A stretch of DNA of 64,000 nucleotides from Anthostomella pinea (Eukaryota; Ascomycota; Sordariomycetes; Xylariales; Xylariaceae). Below the pieces are notes generated by a model. The model did not search any database and had not been told where the DNA came from. It saw only the letters and a program-made list of their open reading frames with translations. Both the position numbers and the translations under genes were made by a program. The stretch is from positions 3,162,001 through 3,226,000 of the forward strand of contig CAUWAG010000006.1 in NCBI GenBank assembly GCA_963556695.1, in the 5' to 3' direction. Positions 20,215-30,617 of the stretch are shown piece after piece (the stretch's first letter is position 1; each line of letters starts with the position of its first letter).

Positions 20215-20286
20215 GGGCTTGTGGTTTAGTGGTATAATACTCCCTTAGCATGGGAGTGGTCCGGGGTTCGATTCCCCGCGAGTCCA
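20215..20286 (+). tRNA. tRNA-Ala, anticodon AGC
   Basis: 72 bases fold as a cloverleaf: acceptor GGGCTTG with CGAGTCC, D arm with loop TAGTGGTAT, anticodon stem CTCCC/GGGAG enclosing TTAGCAT (anticodon AGC), variable TGGTC, T arm CGGGG-TTCGATT-CCCCG, discriminator A. Position 3:70 is a G-U pair, the alanine identity determinant. No intron. CCA is not encoded. Confidence 0.95.
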
Positions 20287-20319
20287 TTGTGTAGAGGTTC
20301 AATTCCTATTGTGCTAACC

Positions 20320-20338
20320 TTTTTACTTTTTAATTTTG
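20320..20338 (+). terminator. RNA polymerase III T-run after the tRNA
   Basis: Two five-base T runs (20320-20324, 20327-20331) and a four-base run follow 34 bases after the tRNA. Between lies GGTTCAATTCC (20296-20306), which fits a tRNA B-box and may be a leftover of a second tRNA or SINE-like end. Confidence 0.45.
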
Positions 20339-20948
20339 TAGGGCTAGTTGTCCTTTGGTGGGTTGTCGGCTGTTTGAAAAGGAGCAGGCAGGGGTCTATT
20401 GGAGGAATCTGACTAGTTGCTGATGGATCTCCGATGACCCTCCGCGGGCTTTAGCGGGCGTAACGGGCGTCCTAGACTGCAGCTTGTGATTGGATGGATA
20501 AGGCTCTTTTGAGCCGTTAGGCGGTGGCGTGATTGTCGTCAGTGAGCAGGCCCCACTTAAGTTTTTTACGATGCAGAAATGCCACTGCGAAGTCGCATGG
20601 CGGAAATGCATGCTCGACTTTCAGATCATCCATCCGCCATCCCACTTTTGCGCCGCCACGACCCTCCATTAGTCATGTCAGTCTGCTTGCGAATGGCTTC
20701 CCACGCCGAACGTGTTCCCCGGAGATGGTCTAGACGGTCTCGTGTGTCGTTAATAAGATCCCTTCTGTCTGGCCTTGACTGATGCCAGCTCACTGTCGTG
20801 AACCCTCTCTTTAATCCAGTCTGCCGCTTGCTGTCTTATAGTTCAGTCCCCGTGTGGATCGCGTTCTACCCCTCCGCCGCTGGCAAGCTGCTCATATATT
20901 GACGAGAATCTCGCTGGTGTGCTGCTGCTCCCGCTACACGGCTCTGCG
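20339..20948. other. intergenic before siroheme gene
   Basis: No gene seen; the right end is the leader of the gene at 20949. Confidence 0.45.
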
Positions 20949-22714
20949 ATGGCTGGTCACATCTCCATGCTCACAGCGACCGACGCCAGATCCCACATCC
21001 ACCTGGTCGTCGGCTCGAACCCACTGGCTGCCGCCCGCTGCGCCCAGTCCTTGTCTGCTGGCGCATCACCTGTCCTGCTTGCGCCCGAGACCGCAGAGCT
21101 TCACTATGCCCTACAAAAACGCGTGGACGACGGGGACGTCAAATGGATCAAAGAGGCCTTCCAGGACAGTCATCTATTCTCCCTTGGGAGGGAAGACGTC
21201 GGCCATGTAGTGGATGCTGTCTACGTGACCTCGGGCTCCAGAGACCAGTCAAGTACGTTCTGTGACGCTCCCACCAATTCGCCCACTACTAACTGTGGCA
21301 CCCAGGCGCACACATATCGAATCTTTGCAAACGAAATCGGATTCCCGTCAACGTGGTCGACGCTCCCCATCTCTGCTCGTTCACGCTCCTCTCGACACAC
21401 ACCGACGGCCCACTCCAGATAGGCGTGACGACAAATGGGCGAGGGTGCAAGCTGGCGTCTAGGATACGCCGCGAGATCGCTGCCTCGTTACCGCAAAACC
21501 TGGGCGACGCATGTCTGAGGCTGGGGGATGTGCGCAGAAAGATACAAGAGGAGGACCACTTGCTACACATGGCACTGGCAGACGGAGATGATGTGGATGA
21601 TTCCATCGGTCAGTCGGCGAGCTTCAACAAGCTCGTCACCGAAGCCGATATCGATGCTGCGAAAAACAGACGCATGCGATGGCTGGGGCAAGTCTGCGAG
21701 TACTGGCCCTTGAAGCGGCTTACTGCGATTAATGATGATGACGTGGCTACCATCCTGAAATCCTACGAGATCGCCGGCTCTGCCGAGTCGGTTGGCAAGT
21801 CCACCCTGGCGGGCAACTCGATAGGCCGGGGTCGCATCATTCTTGCTGGGTCTGGCCCGGGCCACCCCGACCTCCTCACACAAGCAACCCACAAGGCTAT
21901 TCAATTCGCCGACCTCATTCTGGCTGACAAGCTTGTGCCAGCCGGCGTGTTGGACCTGATTCCTCGACGCACTCCTGTACAGATTGCGCGGAAATTCCCC
22001 GGCAATGCGGATGCTGCTCAGAACGAGCTCCAGGAGATGGCGATAGCCGGAGTGCGTGGGGGTAAGACAGTGCTGCGCCTGAAGCAGGGAGACCCATATG
22101 TGTATGGACGTGGAGGAGAGGAGGTTGAGTACTTCCGAAACCATGGTCTTGGCGACAGAGTCATCGTGCTGCCGGGAGTCACATCAGCTCTTTCGGCACC
22201 CCTTTTCGCCAGCATTCCGCCCACGCAACGAGATGTTGCCGACCAGATCCTGATCTGCACCGGAACAGGAAAGAAGGGTAAACCACCAGCGCCGCCAGAG
22301 TACGTGGCCAGCCAAACTGTGGTTTTTCTCATGGCGTTGCATCGCATATCGGGGCTGGTCGAAGAATTGACCACCTTCTTGAGTACGGAGACTATGGTAG
22401 TAAAGGAAGAGCAGCTCCAGGATACCGTTGACGCAAAGGTGATTGGGGCGGAACCGAGAAGGATTTTATGGCCAAAGAACACGCCGTGCGCCGTCATCGA
22501 ACGTGCCAGCTGTCCGGATCAGAGAGTGATCCGGACGACGCTGGATAAAGTGGTGGAGGCCATCGAACAGGAAGGCAGCCGGCCGCCTGGCTTACTGGTT
22601 GTGGGACGTGCCTGCGACTTCCTGAATAAGCCGGAGAAGGGACGCTCCTGGAGTGTAGAAGAAGGCTTCAGGGGCTTGGACATATCTGATGCACTAGATT
22701 TAGGAGCTGCATAG
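20949..22714 (+). CDS. MET1: uroporphyrinogen-III C-methyltransferase with Met8-like N-terminus
   Basis: Exons 20949-21252 and 21306-22714 (53-nt intron with ACTAAC branch site) give 570 aa. Residues 10-130 resemble the NAD-binding precorrin-2 dehydrogenase part of Met8/CysG: HLVVGSNPLAAARCAQSL, then RNRIPVNVVDAPHLCSF. The C-terminal half (from about 295) is the tetrapyrrole methylase: GRIILAGSGPGHPDLLT, DLILADKLV, VLRLKQGDPYVYGRGGEEV and IVLPGVTSALSAP. This is the fungal MET1 arrangement. The methylase makes precorrin-2 from uroporphyrinogen III on the way to siroheme, the cofactor of sulfite and nitrite reductases, in the cytosol. Whether the N-terminal domain is catalytic cannot be said. 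An in-frame ATG at 20919 would add ten residues. Confidence 0.92.
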
Positions 22715-23334
22715 AGGTGTATACTGGGCGCACACCTAGTGTATCTTGACGTAGCTGAATGAACAGATTATTCAAAGTTCGTTGCTACTCACACTCCAGT
22801 ATGGGATTGGCACCGAAAGACTACACACGTGTTATATCCCCCGGGCCGCTTAAGTTGCTGACAGCATCACCATGTTCACCCCGCGTAATTACTGCATAGC
22901 AGGAGTAATCTCCGCAAGGACCTTAGTCGACACAAGCATATGCGGTACTGGTGATCAAGTGTGACATATGCTTGATCAGGATATATCCAATTGACACGTG
23001 GATGTATGTCGCTGAGGATTGGTACATATAACCTGGTGTTTGGCTCCTTGGGAGCTGTACGGATCCCGAGTTTATTATTATTTTCCATGCGTCGCTGCCT
23101 CTTCAGTCCTTGTCGCAGCAGCACTCAAAGCCTACGAGAAGTCGAGGTATGATAATGATGCTATTTGGAGCATATGGGATCAAGCTTCCGTGTCTTCCTT
23201 CGCGCATCGAGACGGGGACTAGATTTGCGTCGAAAGGAACCTTCCTATAGGAATGAGGGTCCATGCTCGCCACTTGCCGCTTAACTTAGGTGGTGTTTGC
23301 CAGCTATTAATAGGTTTATGATTATAGAGCTATA

Positions 23335-23362
23335 GGGCTCCCACAGGGCTCCCACAGGGCTC
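23335..23362. repeat. 11-bp tandem repeat GGGCTCCCACA, 2.5 units
   Basis: Two full perfect units plus GGGCTC. Confidence 0.85.
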
Positions 23363-23558
23363 AAGGTCCCAATCCCACAGCTAGAGGACTCCAGGGCTCT
23401 GTGCACAAAACTTTCCCAACTGTAGGGCAAATCCTTTGCACTACATGGCTTGATACTGTTACTAGATGGCTGACGCTGGAGTCATGGACCTTGTCTTCTG
23501 CTGGACTCGCGGGATGTAAGATGACTACTACTGCCCCGTGGGTGCAGCGGGCAGTGAG

Positions 23559-23630
23559 ATTCCTAGTAGGAAAGTTCCTAGTAAGAAAGTTCCTGATAAG
23601 AAAGTTCCTGGTGAGAAAGTTCCTGGTAAG
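23559..23630. repeat. 15-bp tandem repeat, about 5 units
   Basis: Unit GAAAGTTCCTRRTRA repeated at exact 15-base spacing, first copy diverged. The period is a multiple of three, so a frame (23538-23735) reads KVPSKKVPDKKVPGEKVPGK, but nothing else supports a gene. Confidence 0.85.
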
Positions 23631-23874
23631 ACCCTTGGGTGTAGGAAGCTAAATACCCTGGCGAGACCCTTGAATTCGATAGGCAGCGAGATTGCTGCTT
23701 ACCTGCCACGACCCTTGAGTCTATGGGAGAATTGAGTTACTTATGATAGAGTATAATTATGGTGGAGTGCTGCCGTCGCCAAGACTACCTTAGATATGCT
23801 CTCTATAACTGTGTCGTATCATTTAACCCTGTTTTTTGCTTCTGATATCTTGTGCCGAAAATAACTTGTTTATC

Positions 23875-25167
23875 ATGTTTTTCCGATCTTGCTTGCTTGG
23901 CTGCCTTAGCACAATTATTGTCCTCTCTTCACAGTCGACAGCTCACCCTCCTAGCACGCTCTCATCCCTCCATCGAGCACGATCTCTCCCCCAAGGGGCA
24001 CATAGCGCTGGCAATGCCTCATTTACAGTCCATTCTACACAGGTGGACTTAGCTAATGGCAACCGTTGGGCGCCGCAGGCAGCAAAACTCTCGGACGGTA
24101 CTATCTTGTTCGCGTCGTCCATCTACCCGCCAGACGAACCCGCCAACGGAGGAGGGGACGTGGCAAACACCAACATGGCAGCAAACACCAACACGGCCTG
24201 GATCGCCGCGCTGCAGGTATCACGGAGTACCGACGATGGCAAGACCTTCAAACCCCTCGGTGTCATAGCCAAGGGCCCCCGCGACCTCAACGCCGGCTGC
24301 CTGCTCGAGCTTCCGACGACGACAACGGCCGCTGGCAACGCCACCACAGGCAAGCGCGCCTCGCCCACCATCCTCGCGGCCTATGAAGACAACGAGATAA
24401 CCGCAAACGGCACGTACGTGATGTTCCGTCTCGTGGTGGCGCGCAGCGAGGACGGCGGCAAGACCTGGACCGATCCGAAGACGGTGGTGCAGCGATCCGC
24501 CACGCCCCTGCCCCTCCAGGTTTATGGGCCGTTCCTGCGGATCGCCGAGGACGGCAAGACGATCCAGATGACCTACTCCGACATGTTGTCGGCCACAAAT
24601 CAGCAGATCTCCCGCGTCACGTCGCTGGACTTCAGCGAGACGTGGACGCAGCCTACCAACCTGCGGCTGCATCCCGACAATGCGCGTATGCGCGACGGCT
24701 CGAATTCAATCGTCTCGGTGGGCGAGAGGCTCGTCATGGCGGTCGATGTCCAGACGGACACGTCGATGCGCCTGGACTACGTCATCTCCGGGGACGACGG
24801 CCGGTCCTGGGGCGGTAGAGGCACCGTCTTCGACCCAGGGAGCAACAACACGGCGATCTCAGGGCAGATGGTCAGGATCGGCAGTTATCTGGCGGTCGTG
24901 TTCCTGACTAACAAGGACATCGGCCCGATCGACCCAAATGCGGTCCCCGCGCCCTCGGGAGACCCGGCAGGTGTCGGGTACGCGAACAGGGTGGTGTTCT
25001 CGGATGGGATTGTCAGGGACGGGCGCCTGAGGTGGACGGAGACGCCTTTGGAGCTCTGGCCGGTGGATTCTGAATGGACGGGGGCTGTGCAGTTGTCGGA
25101 CAAGTCCATCATGGCGCTGTCGTGTCGTGATTTTGCTGCGTATGGGAAGATCGTGTCAATGACATAG
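23875..25167 (+). CDS. secreted Asp-box (sialidase/BNR-like) protein
   Basis: Intronless, 430 aa. The first 22 residues (MFFRSCLLGCLSTIIVLSSQ...) are a signal peptide. Three Asp boxes with the SxDxGxTW pattern are visible: STDDGKTF, SEDGGKTW and SGDDGRSW, spaced as in a six-bladed sialidase-type propeller. An arginine in RWAPQAAKLSDGTILF could belong to the substrate triad. Several N-glycosylation sites (NGT, NAS, NNT). Fungal relatives are annotated as BNR/sialidase-like or exo-acting glycosidases; substrate unknown. In-frame codons back to 23836 hold no better start. It lies in a region of secreted hydrolases. Confidence 0.82.
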   Translation: MFFRSCLLGCLSTIIVLSSQSTAHPPSTLSSLHRARSLPQGAHSAGNASFTVHSTQVDLANGNRWAPQAAKLSDGTILFASSIYPPDEPANGGGDVANTNMAANTNTAWIAALQVSRSTDDGKTFKPLGVIAKGPRDLNAGCLLELPTTTTAAGNATTGKRASPTILAAYEDNEITANGTYVMFRLVVARSEDGGKTWTDPKTVVQRSATPLPLQVYGPFLRIAEDGKTIQMTYSDMLSATNQQISRVTSLDFSETWTQPTNLRLHPDNARMRDGSNSIVSVGERLVMAVDVQTDTSMRLDYVISGDDGRSWGGRGTVFDPGSNNTAISGQMVRIGSYLAVVFLTNKDIGPIDPNAVPAPSGDPAGVGYANRVVFSDGIVRDGRLRWTETPLELWPVDSEWTGAVQLSDKSIMALSCRDFAAYGKIVSMT

Positions 25168-26567
25168 GGGCTTGGCCGCCGAGGTACATGGGCTTTTCTA
25201 TCTTAGCAGGGTGTTACAGGCCGGCGGCATCTCTTCTCTTATCTGGTGGGCTTTGCGGGCAGCACAGGGGGTTTGCTGTCAGTGATTTCAGGGCGTTTGA
25301 GGTTGGGTTTGGGTGTCTCTTTGCGGTTGAAGAGCTGAGTAATAGAACAAATTCTTTTTCGGTGGCCACGTCCATCAGCTGCATCAAGCTGTAGTCGTCA
25401 CCTCTTCATCCCGGTTTCTTTCCTCTTTAAGCGGCATGCCAGCATAAAGCTGCATAGTGCAACCCCTGCCTGCATTCCTTCTCAGATACCGGTACCAACC
25501 GGCCTGTAATGGAGACATTCTGGTCCTGCTCAGTGATAAGCAGCTCGTGCCAGATCAAGACCTCGCAAAGTCGGTTCGTATACATGGGAAGCAGAGTTGG
25601 TAAATGCGCCGGTCTGGAGCCTATTCACTTTCCAATGCTGGGAGACGATGACTAACAGACTACAGCTCAGGGGTGTATGATTGTACCTTGGATGATGACG
25701 AAACGAAGTCGTAGGTGACGACTGCGGCTTGCGAGAACTTTCCCAGACACGACAGTTTCACGGAAGTCGTGTGCGTCCTTCATTCCTATAACCCAGTTGC
25801 GAAAACAATATACGCTTCCGCCGCTTCCCACCGTAGCTTATCGTCCCGAAGAACCAGTATACATCCCACAAATCTCTTCAATACCCTGCTATAACCTGTC
25901 CCTCCCTCATCCTGTTCAACTCATCCTACGATGTGAGCGACGATGTGAGCGATTCAGTTCAGCCCAGGATCCCCTCTACTCCCGATCATCAGGATGAAAT
26001 GCCAAAGCCCCGCTATGGCAATGAAGAACTTTCCAACACTTGGGGTACTGGCTGGATCGGCGTTGTAGGTGCCGCTTGGTCTCCGGTCTGGGCCTGCGCT
26101 TCTTCATTTCCTTCAGCTCGTACGCCACCTCCAAACCCCGTTGCAGGAGTATCTACATGGCACTCGCGACAAGTTACAACAAACAGCCTGGTGATATCAT
26201 AAATGCCGTAAAGGGTTATTCGACCACTAATTCACTGACCGAGCGGACTTACCGGCTCCACTACGACTACAGGCATGTTCAACTTTAGCCTGCTGGGAGC
26301 GAAAGATTCTTACGACAAGGGGCCACATTCCAAGAATAAACCCAGCAACGGAACTTGTGAGCCCAACGCTTTACTTTGTATAACTCTTCTTATAAGAACC
26401 TTCTTTCTCTCCTCTAGTAAACCAATAGAGCATTGCCTGCAACCCAACCGCATCGCCTACAACCTAACAGCCATCACGACAACAGACTAGTTAGCAATAC
26501 AAGTCCACGGCCATTCCTTTCACGTAACACTACCGAAAGAATACTTCCGCTCTGAGTATCCGCCACC
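25168..26567. other. intergenic with a dispersed repeat copy
   Basis: No gene supported. 25896-26010 is a diverged copy of 27795-27896 (below). The end is the leader of the small secreted protein gene. Confidence 0.45.
25896..26010. repeat. dispersed copy of the CmcJ-like gene's 3' flank
   Basis: Shares CTGTCCCTCCCTCAT, CAACTCATCCTA, GATTCAGTTCAGCC-like and CAGGATGAAA...CCAAAGCCC blocks, in order, with 27795-27896, which spans the stop region of the gene on minus strand. Similarity stops at 26010. Confidence 0.75.
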
Positions 26568-26935
26568 ATGCATTTCTCTCCCGTCGTATTCATCGCCCTC
26601 TCGGTCCTCGGGGTGACCGCAGCACCCGCACCCGCCGAGGTAACGTAGCCCTATCCCGTCAAAAACCTGACACAGTTTCAACGGCGCGCTTACCACTTTC
26701 GCAGCTTCACGGCTACGAGGCGCGCGGGATATTCGAGGTGATGCACAAGCTGGGGCTCAGATCAGATACCCAGGAAAGTCGCCAAAAAGAGTACGATGAG
26801 TGCGTCGAGGCGGCCAAAAAAGACCGCAAGGTCAAACTAGAGAAACCCGTCGCGGACGAGACCGAAATCAACACTGAGTACCTTCTATACCTGGCGTTAT
26901 GCGACAAGATCTGGACTGCATTACAAGATCAATAA
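26568..26935 (+). CDS. small secreted protein, 100 aa, effector-like
   Basis: Exon 1 is 26568-26639 and exon 2 26705-26935, joined in phase across a 65-nt intron ending TTTCGCAG. Exon 1 codes almost only for a signal peptide, MHFSPVVFIALSVLGVTAAP, with an ideal start context CCGCCACCATG. The mature part of about 80 residues is charged, KEYDECVEAAKKDRKVKLEK followed by LLYLALCDKIWTALQDQ, and has just two cysteines. No domain is recognised. Size, secretion and location next to repeats fit a candidate effector or secreted signal, but that is inference. The first exon is too short to stand out by itself. Confidence 0.72.
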
Positions 26936-27144
26936 GATCTATTAAATAGTTAGGAGATGGTTTGGAATTCTGAAACGCTTATACAACGTGAACCTCTCAG
27001 ATTGTCCGCTAGAAGGGGTGTTAATAAACCCCGAATGTTGTAAGTTTGATAGGTAACGTGAAGGTGTGCGTCGGGGTGATTTTCAACCCGGCAAAGGGGA
27101 TTGAATACGAGGTAAGTTAGTTACCAAAGTTGCCTTGTGCAGGA

Positions 27145-27310
27145 AAGACGCCTCTTCGGCGGGCAGAGGGTGCGCCATGCGCGACGAGAGGCCTGGTAGG
27201 TCCTGCCTGGTTGATGTGCACGCGCTGGACGGGACCGTGAGATGGGGGTCCCGGCTTGGAGTTGATGGTGTTGCCGTCGCGTTCGGAGCCTGACGGGCGG
27301 CGGCTCATGA
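27145..27310 (-). pseudogene. fragment of a CmcJ/GA4-desaturase-like gene
   Basis: On minus, SRRPSGSERDGNTINSKPG and HGPVQRVHIN match IRRPSGDKNDGNTANSKP and RGPVQRVHVD of the intact gene at 27862-28853; DNA similarity runs over about 150 bases against 28239-28394. The frame then shifts (GPTRPLVAHGAPSARR instead of TYQASLSRVAHHLPAEE). Only about 50 codons survive. The relic keeps residues unlike the intact neighbour, so it may come from another paralogue. Confidence 0.82.
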
Positions 27311-27484
27311 TGGCACCATTGATGCTCTGCCGCATTAAGCACGCGATGAACTACCTCCATACTTACACTAAAGATGCAATGACCTTTCTTTGCACGGGAG
27401 AGCATGAAGGGCTTTGGTTTGGCTGGAAAGAAAGGATAATTACGACGTATTAAGGCGTCGATATGACCCGGGGACAGGCTAATA

Positions 27485-27533
27485 TATTCGGTATCATGGG
27501 CGGGCTGGCAAAATTAAGAAGCAGGTACGGTTG
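27485..27533. repeat. dispersed repeat, copy related to 30204-30253
   Basis: TTCGGTATCATGGGCGGGCT here versus TTCGGTATTATGGGTGCGCT there, then CAAA..TT..GAAGCA.GTAC.GTTG. Most differences are C/T or G/A transitions. Confidence 0.65.
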
Positions 27534-27861
27534 ATAGAACGCCTAGTTATAGGCCATCAAGTATTGCGTAAACGTCAATTACATAGCTCTGCCAGTTGTA
27601 GGACACAATAATTGATAGACTTCACTGCTCAGTTACATCTGGTCGTACCTAAGATAAAATCGAAACGAAGTCACAACGGCTTGCAAGCACTTTTTTAAAC
27701 AAAATGATTCATGGAAGTTGTATGAGTTTTGAATTGCTCTCATCAAGTTATAAAATAATTTACCTTGATACATAATGCCTTTTGCTGAAGCTCTCTGTCC
27801 CTCCCTCATTCTCTTCAACTCATCCTATGATGTGATCAATTCAGTTCAGCCAACGATGATC

Positions 27862-28853
27862 TCACTCCCCATCCTCAGGATGAAACACCAAAGCCCTCAC
27901 CTCAATACTCTCCCTCGCCGGCGCCCCCTCCTCCGAGCCGGGGTCCACAAACGCCGTATGCGGCACGCGGCGCGCCCTGCCATCAGTCTTGGTATCGAAG
28001 CACTTGATCAGCAGCACCTCGTCGGGCGCCAGCCCCTTCTTGTAGTACCAGCGATGGCGGTCGCTGTGGCGCACCCCGAACGTCTCGCCCTTGCGCGTCG
28101 GGTAGATCAGCCCGATGGGCACCAGGTCGTCCTCGGACACCGAGTGCGCGTCGGCGACGGCAAGCGGGTCCCGCTCGACGCGCTTGATGGGCCGCCAGGC
28201 GTTGATGATCTGCACGCGGCCCTGGAGCAGGACGGACGCCTCTTCGGCCGGCAGGTGGTGCGCTACGCGCGAGAGAGAGGCTTGGTAGGTCTGGTCGACG
28301 TGCACGCGCTGGACGGGGCCGCGGAAACCGGGGCTTGGCTTGGAGTTGGCGGTGTTGCCGTCATTTTTGTCGCCTGAAGGGCGGCGGATCGTGTGGTCGA
28401 AGATGAAGACCTTGGAGGCGCCAGTGCTGGTTCCTGGTCAGTATATAACTACATTTCTTCTCGAAGAACACATGGGGGTCGGGGCACATACACGTCCTTC
28501 AGCAACTGCTCTGTCTCGGGGTAGTAAACTGCCTTGACATGCGCATCGTCCGCGAAGTCCTTCTCCTCCGCCACGTGGTGGTGGATCTGGAACCCGTTGC
28601 CATCAAGCGTGAAGTCGGTCTCGCGGCCCGTGATGTCGCTGATGCTCACGGTGTGCGATTCGATTGGTCGCTCATAGCTTTCTGGAATGTGGGTATAGGT
28701 TGGCGCGGGTGGCGAGCCGTCCTCATTGTCCTTGTGGTAGTTCAGTGTCGTTTCGACGGCCCTCGGCGTGGTGGCTGGCCTGGCTTTAGGGGTACCGGCC
28801 GTGAAGAAGGAGGGAACGGCCGAGCTGGGGAGCTGGACCTCTGCGGTCGCCAT
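27862..28853 (-). CDS. CmcJ/AsaB/GA4-desaturase-like oxidoreductase
   Basis: Exons 28853-28492 and 28426-27862 (65-nt intron, donor GTATGT) give 308 aa. The N-terminal half has the family's opening ATTPRAVETTLNYHKDNEDG and the middle KVFIFDHTIRRPSGD. The conserved core is GPVQRVHVDQTYQASLSRV (the HxD pair), VQIINAWRPIK and DRHRWYYKKGLAPDEVLLIK, ending RRVPHTAFVDP. This set defines the family named after cephamycin CmcJ, gibberellin GA4 desaturase and AsaB, thought to be Fe(II)/2-oxoglutarate-like oxygenases in secondary metabolism. No backbone synthase is near, so a pathway cannot be assigned. The start at 28853 precedes MATAEVQL. Broken copies of its sequence lie on both sides. Confidence 0.87.
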
Positions 28854-29621
28854 CTTGCTGTTGATGCTTAATTGAAGATGTGTATGTTGTTTTCTGCGAG
28901 TATGTCTTTTTTCTATCTCTCTGTAGTGATGAGGTCGTTCTGGTGAAGTCGGTGTATCTGGGTGCAATTATTCGAATTTATAGTAAATCAGTGGTTGCTC
29001 ATGGGCTCCAACCACACTAATAATCACCCGCCAGATCCCGATGATGGTATTCCGAGATGATGGTTATCCAAGCAAGGCATTCCCCGGAAGCACGCCATCT
29101 ACACTACGCTGCCGTCTTCCGGCAAAGTAATACCAAATCTCCCGAGGGTATGTCCATCACGTAATTGCTGTGCCAGACAAGTGTCACCGGCATCTTGGTA
29201 GGACGGATTGGAAATCCGTCCATTTGTAAGCCGGCATCGCCTATCAGTCACACGATGCAGCCACCCCGAGAGACTTCACGAGCGTCGGGCACTTTCTTTC
29301 AATGACATTGAGCGCGCGGGGAGTCTTTCGCTTTGATCGTTCCGCCTCCGACACTCCTGTTTCTAATCAAAAGTCCCCCAGATCCTGTTGCTATAAGTGA
29401 TGTTGCAGTACCTAGGTAGAGCTTTGCGCCATGATGGTGAAATATCACGAACCCTCCTAGCACCATCCCAATATTCGTTCTTCGGGGCGTTTGTCAGTAC
29501 CATGATAGTAATTCGATCCTCGAGATTGTGCAAACGCCTACTCACGTTGTTATGCGGTCTTGCTAATTCGGAAACCTATAAATATGCCTATGCCTGTGCA
29601 TTTGTCAGCCTCGATTATCAA

Positions 29622-29653
29622 CCTCACGATGGCACCATTGACCCCGTGCCGCA
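29622..29653. repeat. dispersed repeat, copy related to 27303-27334
   Basis: CTCACGATGGCACCATTGA...GCCGCA here versus CTCATGATGGCACCATTGA...GCCGCA at 27303, just upstream of the CmcJ-like relic. Confidence 0.6.
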
Positions 29654-30203
29654 GGAGGTATGAGCCTAGGCCGACTTGATTGTCCTGACGCAATCCCTCA
29701 TCTCCTCCACCACAATGTTCCCACGAGCCATGCCAGCGTGCAAAAGTACAACACTTTACCCAGCCATGTGCCAATCGCTGCCCTCCAGGACCATCGGTCC
29801 CAGCCCAGGGGTCCCCACCTCTTGAGCGCTCGGCCTTAGATCTGGATCTTTGAGACCTTTTTCGCGATGTAGAACACACGCCCGACGAAGGACTCTTGAT
29901 AGCGGGAATGTGGTCGAGCCAGTGGAGGTGGTGGTGGCCGCCTGGATTTGCCGGGGATGCTGTATTCTGATGGTGAGGATGTATAGGGGGTTTCACTCGG
30001 GCCTGATGCGAGTAGGGGCTGCTCGTCTTCCGGCGAGCCGGCGATGGAGGTGAACATTAGACGATTGAGCAAGGCTGTAATAGTTGGCTCTTTTTGATTG
30101 AAGCCAAGTGGTCGTTTAACCCTTTTTGAATTTTGGCAGCTCGGTAAGGGTGCAACTACATGTACGTCCCATCACGACGTTCATAAGTTCGCGGCCCATT
30201 TGG

Positions 30204-30253
30204 CATATTCGGTATTATGGGTGCGCTGACAAACTTCGAAGCAAGTACAGTTG
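30204..30253. repeat. dispersed repeat, copy related to 27485-27533
   Basis: Roughly 80 percent matching over some 45 bases, same orientation and same order relative to the 29622 copy as in the 27 kb region. Confidence 0.65.
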
Positions 30254-30617
30254 TCGAAGTGCCCAGGGCCATGTGTGTTAATATTGTGTACCTGCTGGGT
30301 TGAGTGTGTCGCACGCCATATTTCACGAAATCCGCGCCACTACAACCATCTGAACAGAACGAGTCCATGGAAGCTCGTTGCGCGAGCAGGATTGTCTTTG
30401 TGCTGCCCAGGGTGAATGCAACATTGTCAATTTGTTATCTATTCGGTGCCCCTTGCGATCAAGTCACGTTATCCCACCACAGCAAAAACCCCAAGTATGA
30501 ACTTGAATTACTTGTATTGTATATCTCATTAATTTCTAAGTACTACTCAATACCATCAGTCATAAACATCATGATCCCCCATCCCACCCAACCCCATCCC
30601 ATCCCAATCGCCGCCCT

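Larger units (their letters stand above)
22715..23874. other. AT-rich, repeat-bearing intergenic region
   Basis: No gene supported. 23300-23760 contains short tandem repeats (listed separately) and a thrice-repeated GACCCTTG(A/G). It may be the remains of a mobile element, but no transposase-like frame is visible. Confidence 0.45.
28854..30617. other. intergenic with dispersed repeat copies
   Basis: No intact gene seen. A minus-strand frame 29836-30072 (ends FVGRVFYIAKKVSKIQI) has some coding-like bias but no recognised family. Two stretches resemble 27.3 and 27.5 kb (listed separately). Confidence 0.4.

Noticed and set aside
12543..22714. Secondary-metabolite cluster (FAD oxidase plus MFS transporter)
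   Set aside because: No polyketide, peptide or terpene synthase and no pathway regulator between or beside them; the two genes are 3.7 kb apart with an unrelated gene between.
23538..23735. Frame with KVPxKKVP repeats
   Set aside because: Made by the 15-bp tandem repeat; no start context, domain or splice support.
29836..30072. 78-aa minus frame ending FVGRVFYIAKKVSKIQI
   Set aside because: Coding-like composition but no family, no partner exon; not enough to call.
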